Source of the DNA: Bacteroidales bacterium UBA1628
GTDB taxonomy: Bacteria; Bacteroidota; Bacteroidia; Bacteroidales; UBA932
Length of the DNA: 64,000 bases
Assembly: GCA_002321335.1 (NCBI GenBank)
Contig: DCMG01000006.1
Location: 1-64,000, forward strand
Direction: 5' to 3'
In this document: positions 42,480 through 52,822 of the stretch, piece after piece
How the letters are laid out: each line of letters starts with the position of its first letter
Numbering within the stretch: position 1 is the first letter of the stretch
Position numbers and translations under genes: made by a program
The notes under the pieces: model-generated
Seen by the model: only the letters and a program-made list of their open reading frames with translations
Told to the model about the DNA's origin: nothing
Database searches by the model: none

Positions 42480-43457
42480 TTAGTTTTTTAAGGTCTTAAG
42501 ATATTCCACGTGGAGGTGATAATATTTTTTCATGAACAATATATATGCGGATGCCAGAATCAGAAGAATAACAGCCGAGTACAAGACGTGATTTACAGGA
42601 AGGAATATCAAACCTATGGAAATTGCAAGTTGAATCGACACGTATATCAGAGACACAAGAATATGCGGAAGCCCTAATTCGTTGGCCATGAGTTGGTAGG
42701 CATGTTTTCGATGTGCCGTTCCCAAATTCTCGCGCAGCATCAGCCTATGGCATATTGTAAGGACGGTGTCAACTCCATAGACTGCGAGAAGCATGATGTA
42801 TGTGAAATCCTGTGTCTTTACAACCAGCATCATCAATGCAAACACAACGATAAAAGCCATACTGACCGCACCTACATCCCCTGCGAAGCATTTCGCGTGT
42901 TTTCTGAAATTAAACAAGCAGAAAATCAAAACGCTTAAAGTTGTTATGGCTAGCATCGGCATGTTGATGAAAGTTTGCCTTGCGTTTATCAATATCAATG
43001 GCAGCAGCACGGCTAATGAATAGCCGCCGGTGATTCCATTTATACCATCCATGAAATTGTAGGCGTTCAGAATCCCGACACACAGAATCAATGCGGGAAT
43101 GATTACCCACCAGACTTCCAACTTTAATATTCCGGCCTGATAGAACATCATAAAGATTGAAAGGAATTGAAAGACCAAACGGAAGCCATCCGGCAAAGGA
43201 TGAATGTCATCCATAAAACTTATCATGGCTATTATCGTCAACCCTACTATGAACCAAGGGTAGATGAAGCCTGATGCCGCAGCCCAAATCCAGATGCCGA
43301 CGAGGAATATTATACCGCCCCCTCTCAGAGTGATCCGGGCATGAGAACTTCTGCTGTTAGGTTTGTCAACTATGTTATAGTGTTTTGCGATACGGAAATA
43401 TACGATTTCAATAAAGAAAAGCAGTATCGCTATTAATAAATAAGAAAATATTGTCAT
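42480..43457 (-). CDS. Undecaprenyl-phosphate sugar-1-phosphate transferase (WecA/WbpL-like)
   Basis: 325 residues, ten or more transmembrane helices, MraY/WecA family. Family motifs are visible: DDIHPLPDGFR near 88-98 (Mg-binding), NAYNFMDGINGITGGYS near 130-146, and HRKHAYQLM near 255. It loads the first sugar phosphate on undecaprenyl phosphate. Neighbouring WbpM- and WbpV-like genes suggest UDP-QuiNAc or UDP-FucNAc as donor. Confidence 0.92.
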   Translation of the reverse strand: MTIFSYLLIAILLFFIEIVYFRIAKHYNIVDKPNSRSSHARITLRGGGIIFLVGIWIWAAASGFIYPWFIVGLTIIAMISFMDDIHPLPDGFRLVFQFLSIFMMFYQAGILKLEVWWVIIPALILCVGILNAYNFMDGINGITGGYSLAVLLPLILINARQTFINMPMLAITTLSVLIFCLFNFRKHAKCFAGDVGAVSMAFIVVFALMMLVVKTQDFTYIMLLAVYGVDTVLTICHRLMLRENLGTAHRKHAYQLMANELGLPHILVSLIYVSIQLAISIGLIFLPVNHVLYSAVILLILASAYILFMKKYYHLHVEYLKTLKN

Positions 43458-43467
43458 TCCGCCGGTA

Positions 43468-44367
43468 TTAAATGATGTAATTCTCTAGAACATTTGTGGG
43501 TGTCCATCCAAGCGTTTTTTTCGCCTGTTCATTGCTGAAAGTCAATGATTTTGTAATTTTGTCAAGTTTGAGTGAATTGATAGGGGCAAACCTGCCCAGA
43601 CAATCACCGGCCAAAGCACAGCATTTCGCGAACCAGTATGGAATTGATACAGGCATGCTTTTTCCGACCTGTCTTGCTATGATGCTTTCCAGTTGTCTGA
43701 ATGTCGGCTGAGTGTCATCACAAACATTATATATTCCACCTTTGTCAGCCGACAGCGACACAAGTCTGGCTATGTCTTGCACCATCAGGACACTTTTCTT
43801 GGCACGACCTCCGGCAATACTCAAATATCTGCCGGATCTGATACCTCTGACCATGGCTCCGAGATTGCCTGGCGCATCAGGCCCGGCTATAAGCGACGGC
43901 CTTAAGATCGTCAGAATGACGTTGTGTCTGGCGCACCAGTCACACAAGTACTTCTCTGCCATTATTTTGCTTTTGGCATAGGGTGTCTTTCCATTTAGAG
44001 GCTCGTTCTCCGAGATGTTCTCGCCATAGTCCAACCCATAAACAGCCACAGTGCTGATGAATATAAAAGCCTTTGGAGTCCCGAAACTTTCCAAGGCGGA
44101 ACAAAGGTTGACAGTACCAGTGTAGTTCACATCATAGAATTCCTTTGCTTCCAACTCTGTTCTTGGTATTGAATGCGCTTTCCCTGCCGCATGCAGAACA
44201 ACATCGAACCGTGATGTTAAATGTGGGACATCTTTTGCCAGGTTTACTTTTATGTCATTTCTGTCAGAAGCTCCCAAAGTTGTCACTTCATATGATTCCA
44301 CGAGGAGTGGCTTGATATTCTTCCCTAAAAAGCCAGTCGCTCCTGTAAAAAGCAATCGTTTTTTCAT
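43468..44367 (-). CDS. NAD-dependent epimerase/4-ketoreductase (WbpV-like)
   Basis: 299 residues, SDR fold. GATGFLGKN at 9-17 binds NAD(P), and YAKSK near 130 gives the Tyr-Lys catalytic pair. Paired with a WbpM-like dehydratase and WbpL-like transferase, it is likely to reduce the UDP-4-keto sugar to QuiNAc or FucNAc. UDP-glucose 4-epimerase-type activity cannot be excluded. It is followed by the transferase gene with a 10-base gap. Confidence 0.82.
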   Translation of the reverse strand: MKKRLLFTGATGFLGKNIKPLLVESYEVTTLGASDRNDIKVNLAKDVPHLTSRFDVVLHAAGKAHSIPRTELEAKEFYDVNYTGTVNLCSALESFGTPKAFIFISTVAVYGLDYGENISENEPLNGKTPYAKSKIMAEKYLCDWCARHNVILTILRPSLIAGPDAPGNLGAMVRGIRSGRYLSIAGGRAKKSVLMVQDIARLVSLSADKGGIYNVCDDTQPTFRQLESIIARQVGKSMPVSIPYWFAKCCALAGDCLGRFAPINSLKLDKITKSLTFSNEQAKKTLGWTPTNVLENYII

Positions 44368-44411
44368 TCTTGGAATTTATTTGGGTAGTGCTTGTGATAC
44401 AGCCTTGAAAA

Positions 44412-45647
44412 TCAAGCCTTCAAGCACTCCTCGTAAAGCCTGATGTAGTCCGCGTAACGGTCCTCCTTGCGGAAGTGTGCGAGGGCATATTCACGGCAAG
44501 GGGATTGGTAGCGGGGCTTGCCGTTGGATTCGATGAGCGAGATCGCCCGCCGCAGCGCGCCGAGGCCGCCTTGTGGAACGACAATGCCGGTGTCCGGGGT
44601 GATGGACTCGATGCTGCCTCCGGTGTTGTAAGTAATCACCGGCGTGCCGCATGAAATCGCCTCCAGATTGACGGTAGGGTAGTTGTCCTGCCATGTCGGG
44701 TTCACGAACACCTCCGCCGCCGAATACAGCTCCGCCAGCTGCCGCACATTCTCCGTCCTCGCAATCGGAATGATTCCTTCAGGCAGTCCCTTCGCCTGAT
44801 CCGGCTTGACACCCACCATTACAATCACCTCGTCATCCTTGAGTTGCCTTGAAAGAGCGATGAAATCCTCCCAACCTTTCTCCTTGCACCAGATGCTCGC
44901 AAGCCCCAGAATGATCTTCCTGCCGCCGATGCCATATTTCTCCCGAACCTCGCAGTCAGATGCGGAAGGTGTGAATATGCTTGTGTCGATTCCATTGTGA
45001 ATCACCTTGAACCGGTAGTCTTTGAGGAACGACTCCCGCATCTCGTTCCTGATCCATTCGGAGACAGGCACGATTGTCAGCAAGTCTTTCGGCATTGAGC
45101 AGAACGCCTGTGCTTTGTCCCTGAAGTTCCGTGCCGACCTGTCGAAGATCAGGCTGGCCGGGAACTGCCGTTTCTGCGGACAATGACCGCAGCCGGTTTT
45201 CCAACGGTCGCAACCGACGGCGGTGTAATAGTAACAATGTCCAGTGTACAGCCAACAGTCGTGAATGGTCCATATCACCGGCTTCCCAGCCTTGCTGAGA
45301 TAATCGAACAGAATCCTGTAGTTCAGAAAGTACCCGTGGATGTTGTGTATGTGTATGATGTTTGGGTCTATCTCCTCAATCTTCTTGATGAAAGCCTTGG
45401 TAGCCCAGTTGGATGCAAGTCCGTGTCTGTCAAGCAGCCTCGTCTCCAACCCGTGCACCGCCACGCTGAAACGATTGCCCACAGGGACAGTCTTAGAAGT
45501 ACTTTCCCGCAGACCGTCACGTCCTTTGCTGTAAGCCACATAGCTTTCCCACCCGGCAGACATCGCCAGTTCTCCAATCTCCTGCATAATCCTCCCCGTC
45601 GAGGTGTTCATCCTCAGCACCGGATTTATCTGTAACAACTTCGGCAT
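44412..45647 (-). CDS. Glycosyltransferase family 4
   Basis: 411 residues with a GT-B fold. A Cys/His-rich region in the N-terminal half (CWLYTGHCYYYTA, CDRWKTGCGHCPQ) is typical of one WcaC-like GT4 subgroup. The donor-side motif is NPTWQDNYPTVNLEAISCG. It lies in the capsule operon 8 bases after the next glycosyltransferase gene; donor unknown. Confidence 0.9.
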   Translation of the reverse strand: MPKLLQINPVLRMNTSTGRIMQEIGELAMSAGWESYVAYSKGRDGLRESTSKTVPVGNRFSVAVHGLETRLLDRHGLASNWATKAFIKKIEEIDPNIIHIHNIHGYFLNYRILFDYLSKAGKPVIWTIHDCWLYTGHCYYYTAVGCDRWKTGCGHCPQKRQFPASLIFDRSARNFRDKAQAFCSMPKDLLTIVPVSEWIRNEMRESFLKDYRFKVIHNGIDTSIFTPSASDCEVREKYGIGGRKIILGLASIWCKEKGWEDFIALSRQLKDDEVIVMVGVKPDQAKGLPEGIIPIARTENVRQLAELYSAAEVFVNPTWQDNYPTVNLEAISCGTPVITYNTGGSIESITPDTGIVVPQGGLGALRRAISLIESNGKPRYQSPCREYALAHFRKEDRYADYIRLYEECLKA

Positions 45648-45654
45648 TGTCGTT

Positions 45655-46800
45655 TTATTCTTTGGTTAGTTTTCCGAACAACTTGAGCCACCTGCCCATC
45701 ACGGATTCTTCTGAATATTTCTCCTTGATCCTCAAGGCTTCTGTCCCCATCCTGCGGCGAAGTGATTCATCGGACATCAGCCTTTTCATCGCTTCCGCAA
45801 GAGCAGGAACGTCACCTTCGGGAACCAACAAGCCATTCTTGCCATCATCTATGATGTCCTTGGGGCCGCACTTGCAATCGAAAGCAATAGCCGGAACTCC
45901 ATGTAGCATTGCCTCGACCAGCACCATCCCGAAACCTTCAAAATGAGATGTCATTACTATTAATGAACTATGGCTGTATTCTTCTCCGATTCTATTGGTT
46001 GGTTGATTAATATGGGTACAGTTAGTCAATCCTTTCTCCCCGATCATCCTTTCAAGCATCTCCTTCCACTCTCCTTGACCGAATATATCCAATCGCCAGT
46101 CGGAATATTCAGAATCCTTTTTTACAATGTTCCAAGCCTCAATCAGCCGATCGAACCCTTTCTGATAATCAAGTCTACCCACGGCGATGACTCTATGTAC
46201 CAAGCAATGGGATTGGAAGTTATCCGTTGTGACGGCAGCATTGGGTATCACTTCTATGTTAGACAATTCACCCCAATATCCTTTATCCTCTTCCGTCAAC
46301 ACAACGAAAGAATCGAACTTCCGCACAATCTTCTCATCCTGTTTGGTACGCAGTCTGTCGGCCAATCCAAGAAGCCCGTGTCGTCCATACTGGAGCCTAA
46401 AACATTTGTTGAAATGAAGTTCAAGCACTTTCTTGCTACCATCCTTTATCTTCGGAATAAACGATGACTCCGAAGGATAGAGCGAATCCACGATGTCCGG
46501 CCGCTCCTTGAGCAACAGCTCCGTCAGAGCCTTCCTGTGCTTCCTCCTTCGCCGAAGATATCCAATCGTCTTGAGAATCGGATTCTTCCCATTGTCATCC
46601 GTATAGTTGATCCCAAGATCAATGATCCGAACCCCCTCTGGAAACGGATAGAATGTCGGCTTCCCGTGCTGGTCCGTAGTCACCACCGCCACATCCCATC
46701 CCATCCTCTCCTTGAGGTACCGAACCTTATTCAGCAGCACCCTCTCCATCCCACCGGGATTGTATAGGGAACACATGCAGTAGATTAATTTACGAGGCAT
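45655..46800 (-). CDS. Glycosyltransferase family 4
   Basis: 381 residues with NPGGMERVLLNK near residue 13, VGRLDYQKGFDRLIEAW near 205, and a donor motif HFEGFGMVLVEAMLHG. It resembles WcaA/AmsK-type galactosyl or N-acetylgalactosaminyl transferases, but the sugar is not certain. The start overlaps the Wzy gene end by 16 bases. Confidence 0.9.
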   Translation of the reverse strand: MPRKLIYCMCSLYNPGGMERVLLNKVRYLKERMGWDVAVVTTDQHGKPTFYPFPEGVRIIDLGINYTDDNGKNPILKTIGYLRRRRKHRKALTELLLKERPDIVDSLYPSESSFIPKIKDGSKKVLELHFNKCFRLQYGRHGLLGLADRLRTKQDEKIVRKFDSFVVLTEEDKGYWGELSNIEVIPNAAVTTDNFQSHCLVHRVIAVGRLDYQKGFDRLIEAWNIVKKDSEYSDWRLDIFGQGEWKEMLERMIGEKGLTNCTHINQPTNRIGEEYSHSSLIVMTSHFEGFGMVLVEAMLHGVPAIAFDCKCGPKDIIDDGKNGLLVPEGDVPALAEAMKRLMSDESLRRRMGTEALRIKEKYSEESVMGRWLKLFGKLTKE

Positions 46801-48044
46801 CGCTCAGAGTTTTTCTGAAATATCAGTGGATAATAGAATGCAAATATCAAGAAGATGTCTGTTGACACTTTAATCCAGATGGCAAACTGTAGTATAAGCA
46901 GAAAGACAAACAGATACGAATATTCCGGAAATCTTTTTCTGAAGAATGTGGACAAATAAATGAATAGGCAGCCAAACATTGTCAGTCCAATAATTCCACA
47001 ATAAAAAATCAGTCTGGCATATCCTACATCAGTTCCCATATAATAAAGGCGCGGATTGTCTGGATTTGAAAAATATCCATCTCCTATTATCCATGTTTTG
47101 ATGTTATCGGGCCATACACTCCACATTCCCTGAAGAATATCACTAGAGTGTGTTTTCCATTTACCTGTCTGAACGTAGTTGATAAATCCCTCAAATCCAA
47201 AATCGCAGAGTTCCCTAAATGAAAGTGAGTTATTATATAACATAATAACTATGGGGACAAGTAAAATGATTATGACAGCCGAATTTCGGAGAATGTTGGC
47301 AATTCCCTTGGAAGAATAGCCTTTCCAAAACTTTGATTTATATACAAATAAAGCAATTGCAATCAGAGCCCCTACCGTTGTAGTCCTTGACAGCATGTTG
47401 CCAATTATGAAGATGATGAAAAATGAGATTAAATACGCTATGATATATTTGTTGTTGAGCGCATTATCAATCATCATCGCGGCACATATTATTAATGCCG
47501 CACTGAAACGAATGCCAGCAGGGTCAAATGATATTCCGACTCCGATCAAGCGATGCTCATAACTAAGTTGTTCTGCAAGAACAATATATTGACGTATGAA
47601 ATGATTAATTGAAGGGAATACGTCTACAAGCATGGCTATGATGCATTGAGCCACACACAAGGCAATAATATAATTAGAAATCAATCCGATAGAAGAATAG
47701 CCATGCGCTTTTTTTATGAACCTGAAGGACGTGTATGCGGCACTTGACCACACAAGCATGGAGACTACATAAGTTGAGTAGGTATATTCACTGGTGTTGT
47801 TCAATGTAGTCGAGGCATAGCAAATCAATGAGAATAAGCTTGAAATCACCAAAATAATAAGGAAAGATCTATCCGTAACGTTTTTATTCTTTCCGCTCAA
47901 CAAGTCATAAACCATTATCATCAACCCAATAACCGCCATCATTATTTTGCTGTTGATGGATTGAGGCAGAAATGTGAAGGTGATAGGGAAGAAAAACATC
48001 CAGGACACAACGAATGCCACGATTATTTTAAGGATCCGACCCAT
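46785..48044 (-). CDS. wzy: O-antigen/EPS polymerase, Wzy-like
   Basis: 419 residues with about eleven transmembrane helices and a large periplasmic loop in the C-terminal half (about 245-330) containing the family-like pattern G-G/D-G-Y near WIIGDGYFSN. The sequence is poorly conserved as for all Wzy proteins; the call rests on topology and on its place between glycosyltransferase genes in a Wzx-containing locus. Base composition is AT-rich, as often in such genes. Confidence 0.75.
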   Translation of the reverse strand: MGRILKIIVAFVVSWMFFFPITFTFLPQSINSKIMMAVIGLMIMVYDLLSGKNKNVTDRSFLIILVISSLFSLICYASTTLNNTSEYTYSTYVVSMLVWSSAAYTSFRFIKKAHGYSSIGLISNYIIALCVAQCIIAMLVDVFPSINHFIRQYIVLAEQLSYEHRLIGVGISFDPAGIRFSAALIICAAMMIDNALNNKYIIAYLISFFIIFIIGNMLSRTTTVGALIAIALFVYKSKFWKGYSSKGIANILRNSAVIIILLVPIVIMLYNNSLSFRELCDFGFEGFINYVQTGKWKTHSSDILQGMWSVWPDNIKTWIIGDGYFSNPDNPRLYYMGTDVGYARLIFYCGIIGLTMFGCLFIYLSTFFRKRFPEYSYLFVFLLILQFAIWIKVSTDIFLIFAFYYPLIFQKNSERCLVN

Positions 48045-48048
48045 AGAG

Positions 48049-48996
48049 CTATATTGTAGCGTATTCTTTATTTCTTCTTCTTAAGATAGAATATGTTATC
48101 GCATTGCTAGCCATAACAATTTTAAGGTAATCACGGGCAATCTTGGATTTGACCGCCAAAATGCTTTTTAATGAAAAAGCTCTGTCGTTGAACTTAATTC
48201 CGTGTGAATATAGATTCCTGTAATAGATGTCTTGTAAGTCGGTTTCAGAATATTCGTTCTCTCTATGATATTTTTTCACCATGTCGCAGCGAACATTCTG
48301 GGCATTCTGTTCAAACAATACTTGTTTCTCAAGAGTCGGAAAGGTGCTTAGTGAATCTGAGTTTTGAACGTATGTGACAGTGTAGTCTTCCAAACCTTTG
48401 AATTTCCCATAATTGATCATTTCAAGCCATGCTGGGTAATCTTCCATAAGGTAGCCTTTCTTGATGTAGTCGTCAATGGAAATCACGGTGAGCATACTCT
48501 TTCTGAAACAAGCTGTCGGAGCGGAGATGAAATCAACTATCAGCAATGCCCCGAACATGTTTTTATGAGGATGGTTGACAACAGGCAGTTTACAACAACT
48601 TCCCATTTTTGTGTTATGCCGGATTATTGCCGTGTAGCACATGACATAATCCGGATTGTTGTCCATGAACTCGACCTGAATCCTGATTTTGTCCGGATTA
48701 TGCCACCAGTCATCTCCGGCGCAAGCCATAATATATTCGCCTTTACATTCCGCAAGACAGTCTCTCCAGTTGCGCATCATCCCTTTGTTCGGTGCGGCGG
48801 GCATAAGCTTGATGATGTCCGGATGTTTTTCCGCATAATCCTCGCAGACCGCCCTTGTCCCATCTTTTGATCCGTCCTCACCAAGAATTATCTCGTAGGA
48901 GTAATCTCCCTTTTGAGCAAGGATTGAGTCAAGGGTGCGGGCGATTGTCTTTTCTTGATTGTAGGTACAGACTACAACCGAAACTTTAGGCTGCAT
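48049..48996 (-). CDS. Glycosyltransferase family 2
   Basis: 315 residues, GT-A fold. The N-terminus VSVVVCTYNQEKTIARTL and the metal-binding region DD near residue 95 (CAGDDWW), plus IILGEDGSKDGT, are standard GT2 features. The late part lacks membrane helices, so it is soluble or peripherally bound. Acceptor and donor unknown. Confidence 0.92.
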   Translation of the reverse strand: MQPKVSVVVCTYNQEKTIARTLDSILAQKGDYSYEIILGEDGSKDGTRAVCEDYAEKHPDIIKLMPAAPNKGMMRNWRDCLAECKGEYIMACAGDDWWHNPDKIRIQVEFMDNNPDYVMCYTAIIRHNTKMGSCCKLPVVNHPHKNMFGALLIVDFISAPTACFRKSMLTVISIDDYIKKGYLMEDYPAWLEMINYGKFKGLEDYTVTYVQNSDSLSTFPTLEKQVLFEQNAQNVRCDMVKKYHRENEYSETDLQDIYYRNLYSHGIKFNDRAFSLKSILAVKSKIARDYLKIVMASNAITYSILRRRNKEYATI

Positions 48997-48999
48997 ACT

Positions 49000-50100
49000 T
49001 TACTTAAACGCATTGATGGCCTCAACTACAGTCCTGGCCTCATCCTTTGTTAGGACCGGACTGATAGGAAGGCTCAACTCTTCATTATGAATCAACTCTG
49101 TAATAGGGAATGACAATCCATTCCATTCTTTATAACACTCCTGCTTATGAGGGGGGATAGGGTAGTGTATTATGGTCTGGATATCCTTCCCTGTCAAGTA
49201 AACCTGAAGTCGGTCACGTTCTTTGCATCTGATCGGGAATATATGGAACACATGCTGATCCCAGTCCTTGACGGAAGGCAGCACAACCATAGGGTTGGTA
49301 ATGTTTTCAATATAATATCTCGCCACATTTTTCCTCAGAGAAATGTCATCATCCAAATGCTTGAGTTTGACATCGAGTATTGCCGCTTGAATCTCGTCAA
49401 GCCGGCTGTTACGCCCTGAATATTTGAACACATATTTCTTCTGAGAGCCGTAGTTGCCAAGTGAGCGTATCGCGTCCGCCAATTCTTTATCATTGGTGGT
49501 GACGGCACCGCCATCGCCTAAGGCGCCAAGATTTTTGCCGGGATAGAAACTATGTCCTGCGGCATCACCTAAAGATCCTGTTCTGTGGCCGTTAAATTTA
49601 GAGCCATGTGCCTGTGCATTGTCTTCCACCAATTTCAGGTCATATTTCTTACAAATCTCTCCAATTTTGTCAGTATAGGCACATTGCCCGTAAAGGTGAA
49701 CGATGCAAATGGCTTTAGTCTTTGCCGTTATCGCTTTTTCTATTTCGTTCTCATCTATTTCATAAGTGGTGACAGATGGCTCGACAAGAACCGGTTTCAA
49801 CCCATTTTCCGTTATTGACAATATTGTCGCTATGAAAGTGTTTGCCGGCACGATAACCTCATCTCCCTTTTTCAGGACACCCAATTCAATATATCCTCGG
49901 AATATTAGATATAATGCGTCAAGTCCGTTCGCGCAACTTACCGCATACTTTGTCCCGATATACTGTGAATAATCGGATTCAAAACGTTCAGTTTCTTCGC
50001 CATGAAGAAACCATCCTTTATCAAGCACGCGCTTGACCGCAATGTCAATCTCATCGCGATGAGCGGCTGTGACTTTCTGCAAATCAAGAAATTTTATCAT
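49000..50100 (-). CDS. DegT/DnrJ/EryC1/StrS-family aminotransferase
   Basis: 366 residues, PLP-dependent sugar aminotransferase. The Schiff-base lysine is in [16 protein letters not shown] near residue 180, and EDNAQAHGS near 160 holds the cofactor aspartate. With the FdtA/QdtA-like isomerases upstream it is likely to make a dTDP-3-amino-3,6-dideoxyhexose (FdtB/QdtB role). The start overlaps the acyltransferase gene by four bases. Confidence 0.92.
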   Translation of the reverse strand: MIKFLDLQKVTAAHRDEIDIAVKRVLDKGWFLHGEETERFESDYSQYIGTKYAVSCANGLDALYLIFRGYIELGVLKKGDEVIVPANTFIATILSITENGLKPVLVEPSVTTYEIDENEIEKAITAKTKAICIVHLYGQCAYTDKIGEICKKYDLKLVEDNAQAHGSKFNGHRTGSLGDAAGHSFYPGKNLGALGDGGAVTTNDKELADAIRSLGNYGSQKKYVFKYSGRNSRLDEIQAAILDVKLKHLDDDISLRKNVARYYIENITNPMVVLPSVKDWDQHVFHIFPIRCKERDRLQVYLTGKDIQTIIHYPIPPHKQECYKEWNGLSFPITELIHNEELSLPISPVLTKDEARTVVEAINAFK

Positions 50101-50597
50101 TTTGTTAATTCTTTAATCTCGTTATCATTCAATTTTCTGATCAACCTTGCAGGAGTACCACCGATTATGGAAAAATCCGGGAACGATTGTTTGACAAAGG
50201 ATCCGGCGGCCACCACACAGAACTTTCCTATAGTGACACCAGGCATTATGATACTAGACGCACCAATCCAAGAATGGTCTCCTATTGTTATTGCCCCATG
50301 GGTAATCGGGAATATCCGTTGGCATATTTCACTCGCATTCGGCCCAGAGTCGGTCATCATGTTGACATTTTGAGCAATGCTTACATATTCCCCGATTGAC
50401 AATTCCGCTGCGTAACCATTAAGAATGGAATTCATTCCGATATAAGAGTTTTTTCCTATCCTTAAAGGACAATTCTTGCTGCCAAACGCAGAAACTCTCT
50501 TGGCTATTTTGACATTATCTCCTATAGCGATATTATTGACCGATGAAGAAGGATCAATCTCGACTCCGTCTCCAAGCGATATGTTGGAATATATCAT
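50097..50597 (-). CDS. Hexapeptide-repeat acyltransferase
   Basis: 166 residues with left-handed beta-helix repeats ([43 protein letters not shown]) over most of its length and a C-terminal GTPARLIRK. It would O- or N-acylate the sugar made by the adjacent aminotransferase. It overlaps both neighbours by four bases, so translation is coupled. Confidence 0.88.
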   Translation of the reverse strand: MIYSNISLGDGVEIDPSSSVNNIAIGDNVKIAKRVSAFGSKNCPLRIGKNSYIGMNSILNGYAAELSIGEYVSIAQNVNMMTDSGPNASEICQRIFPITHGAITIGDHSWIGASSIIMPGVTIGKFCVVAAGSFVKQSFPDFSIIGGTPARLIRKLNDNEIKELTK

Positions 50598-51493
50598 ATC
50601 TTCTTCGTTTGAAAATTACTGATCATACCACATATATTGTTGATGTCACCTTCATCAAGGTTTTGATGGATTGGCAGATAGAATGCCGGTTTTCCATAAA
50701 ACACCGTTGATTCCACACCATTGTCCTGCATATACTGTTTTAACTTAGGATAATCGATAGTATCTTTCCATTGAAATAATATCACGCCGGGAACAACTCC
50801 ATCTTCAAGTTTGAAATACGGTTCTATACCAATCTCGTGAAGGTTCTCGAAGAACATTTTGTAGTTCTTTAACCGGGCTGACTTTATATGGGCGATGTCT
50901 TGAATTTGGGCAGAGATGTGGGTATCAAGCTTGGCAACATCTTCATCAGGCAGCAAAGTGCTCAGTTTGAAATTACTATCATTACACTTAAGGATACCGC
51001 CAAAGTCCGAAGAAAATGCTTTGGACAAACTATATATTACGAAATCACCGATTTCACCCATCTTGCCATCGGGGTCTTCAGTAAAAAAGCCGTATGCACA
51101 GTCTTCGATGATAGGCAAATCATATTTCAACAGGGACTCTGGATTTTTGTAGGGGTATCCAAACTCATGGTTGATAAATATAAGCTTCGTGTCGCGCTCC
51201 ATTTTCCTTGACCACCGGCAGAACTTCTCAATCTCCTTTGTGACACAGCCGCTGATATAGAAATTCCCAGATGTCGTGAATATAGTGACAACATCATCGG
51301 GTTCAAGGTTATAGCATGATAGCGCCTGAAATATTGCTGTTCGTCCTCTTTCTGTGTAACACCAGTTCCCGAAACGTTTGTCAAGGTATAGTCTGAGATT
51401 GATGATATTTTCCTTTGACGAAGACTCTTTCCGGTACAACTCGTCGTTGTATGGGGAGATTGTGTATCTAAAGGCTGTACTCATAGATGTCAT
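50594..51493 (-). CDS. Short DegT/DnrJ-family aminotransferase-like protein
   Basis: 299 residues; about 60 short of usual. Fold-type I features are present: IIEDCAYGFF near 128-137 (cofactor Asp region) and the lysine in IYSLSKAFSSDFGG near 155. The shortened C-terminal part and diverged motifs suggest a specialised or degraded member. It overlaps the GNAT gene by 26 bases; the start may be ATG 51484 (MSTAF). Confidence 0.7.
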   Translation of the reverse strand: MTSMSTAFRYTISPYNDELYRKESSSKENIINLRLYLDKRFGNWCYTERGRTAIFQALSCYNLEPDDVVTIFTTSGNFYISGCVTKEIEKFCRWSRKMERDTKLIFINHEFGYPYKNPESLLKYDLPIIEDCAYGFFTEDPDGKMGEIGDFVIYSLSKAFSSDFGGILKCNDSNFKLSTLLPDEDVAKLDTHISAQIQDIAHIKSARLKNYKMFFENLHEIGIEPYFKLEDGVVPGVILFQWKDTIDYPKLKQYMQDNGVESTVFYGKPAFYLPIHQNLDEGDINNICGMISNFQTKKI

Positions 51494-52412
51494 AGATCAC
51501 GCCACGGCCGCCGAATCCCTCTTTCTGGAATATCAGTTTGTCGTTCAGGACTTTACCCATTTCCTCTGTTGATTGTCCGAAGTCAAATATGGGATGGTCT
51601 GCATAAACCTCATTGATCAGGCAATCAAACAACAAGTCAAGAGCTCCCAGTTCTTTTCCTTCTGGACTGGCAGAAATATACTGCGTGTGAATCACCTGAT
51701 CATTGGCCTCATAAATCACTGTACCTCCCAAAATTCCCGAGGATTCGGATTCTACCAGATATAACTTGATCTTGTCCGGAAAACGATTGGCGAGCAATGT
51801 CATTTCCTCAATGCTGTGAACCGGTCTGGCGTTATGATTTGTCATAAGGTTCTCACTGAGTATTTCCCAAAAGCGGGAAAAGTCCTCGGATTGACGAATT
51901 TTAAGGCTGTGGTTCTTTGCTTTTCTTATCCCGGATTTTCGAGATTCCACAAACTTGATCTTGTTTCCCTGATATATTGTCGAAGAAATGTTTCTTCCAA
52001 TGATTCTTGCATCCGTCAAGCGAAACAACGCATAAAGGTCTTCCTGCGATGGTATAGAATGGTAAATGTACGGGGTAGGCTTGTAAATCACGGATTTAAC
52101 ACCTTCTGATTTTAATTGAGCATTGATCAAACTGAATACCTCAAGCACCTCAGACGCACATGCTTTTTTTGACATTATCAACCCTCCGTATGTCAGTCCT
52201 TGATGCGAATACACATGATCCCCGGATATATTCGCAGGCAGCAAGGCATATAAGGCTCCTTTTCGGTATACCACAAGAGAATGATCTTCGAATCTGTCAG
52301 AGTGGTAATCCATGTAATTCCTGTCAAAGAGGAAAGTGCTGTTCTTTGCCCCTTTGACAAACTCATTCCACAGCTGCTTGTCAGATGCTGTGTATCTTTT
52401 TATTTCGAACAT
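51468..52412 (-). CDS. GNAT/FemAB-like acyltransferase
   Basis: 314 residues resembling the FemAB/GNAT fold used for peptidoglycan or polysaccharide modification. Typical segments are GLTYGGLIM near 82, SSTIYQGNK, KSGIRKAK and LGGTVIYEANDQVIHTQYISAS. It could transfer an acyl or aminoacyl group onto the amino sugar made by neighbouring genes. Reaction unknown. Confidence 0.7.
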   Translation of the reverse strand: MFEIKRYTASDKQLWNEFVKGAKNSTFLFDRNYMDYHSDRFEDHSLVVYRKGALYALLPANISGDHVYSHQGLTYGGLIMSKKACASEVLEVFSLINAQLKSEGVKSVIYKPTPYIYHSIPSQEDLYALFRLTDARIIGRNISSTIYQGNKIKFVESRKSGIRKAKNHSLKIRQSEDFSRFWEILSENLMTNHNARPVHSIEEMTLLANRFPDKIKLYLVESESSGILGGTVIYEANDQVIHTQYISASPEGKELGALDLLFDCLINEVYADHPIFDFGQSTEEMGKVLNDKLIFQKEGFGGRGVIYDIYEYSL

Positions 52413-52822
52413 CCTTTGTAATCTAAAAACTCACCGTAATCCCTGATGTAATCACTTGCTTCATAAGGCTCGGAAGCAAGAACAAGACAAACCGCCCCGG
52501 AAGAGAAATCATAAAGATCCCTCCAGATTCCCGGCACAACCAACAGCCCTTGATATGGCCTGTTCAGGAGAAAGGTCCTTTTAACTTTGCCATCGTCCAA
52601 AGTGACAGAAAAACTTCCGCTGGCCGCGACAATCAGTTGCTTCAGCCTTTTATGGGCGTGTGCCCCGCGAGATTCTCCTCCAGGAATGTCGTAAAGATAA
52701 TAAGTCCTCTTGACGTCAAACGGAACCGTTATGCCGTTTTCCACAACGGTAAGATTGCCTTTATCGCTATGGTGCTTGTCCAACTCTACAATTGTGCAAT
52801 CATATATTGTTGACTCTTTCAT
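52400..52822 (-). CDS. dTDP-4-keto-6-deoxyhexose 3,4-ketoisomerase (FdtA/QdtA family)
   Basis: 140 residues, cupin fold. The family signature GGESRGAHAHK is present with both histidines of H-A-H, and FLLNRPYQGLLVVPGIWRD follows. It would move the keto group from C4 to C3 ahead of the aminotransferase. It is one of a tandem pair; the paralogue at 52800-53219 differs in the histidine motif. Confidence 0.88.
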   Translation of the reverse strand: MKESTIYDCTIVELDKHHSDKGNLTVVENGITVPFDVKRTYYLYDIPGGESRGAHAHKRLKQLIVAASGSFSVTLDDGKVKRTFLLNRPYQGLLVVPGIWRDLYDFSSGAVCLVLASEPYEASDYIRDYGEFLDYKGCSK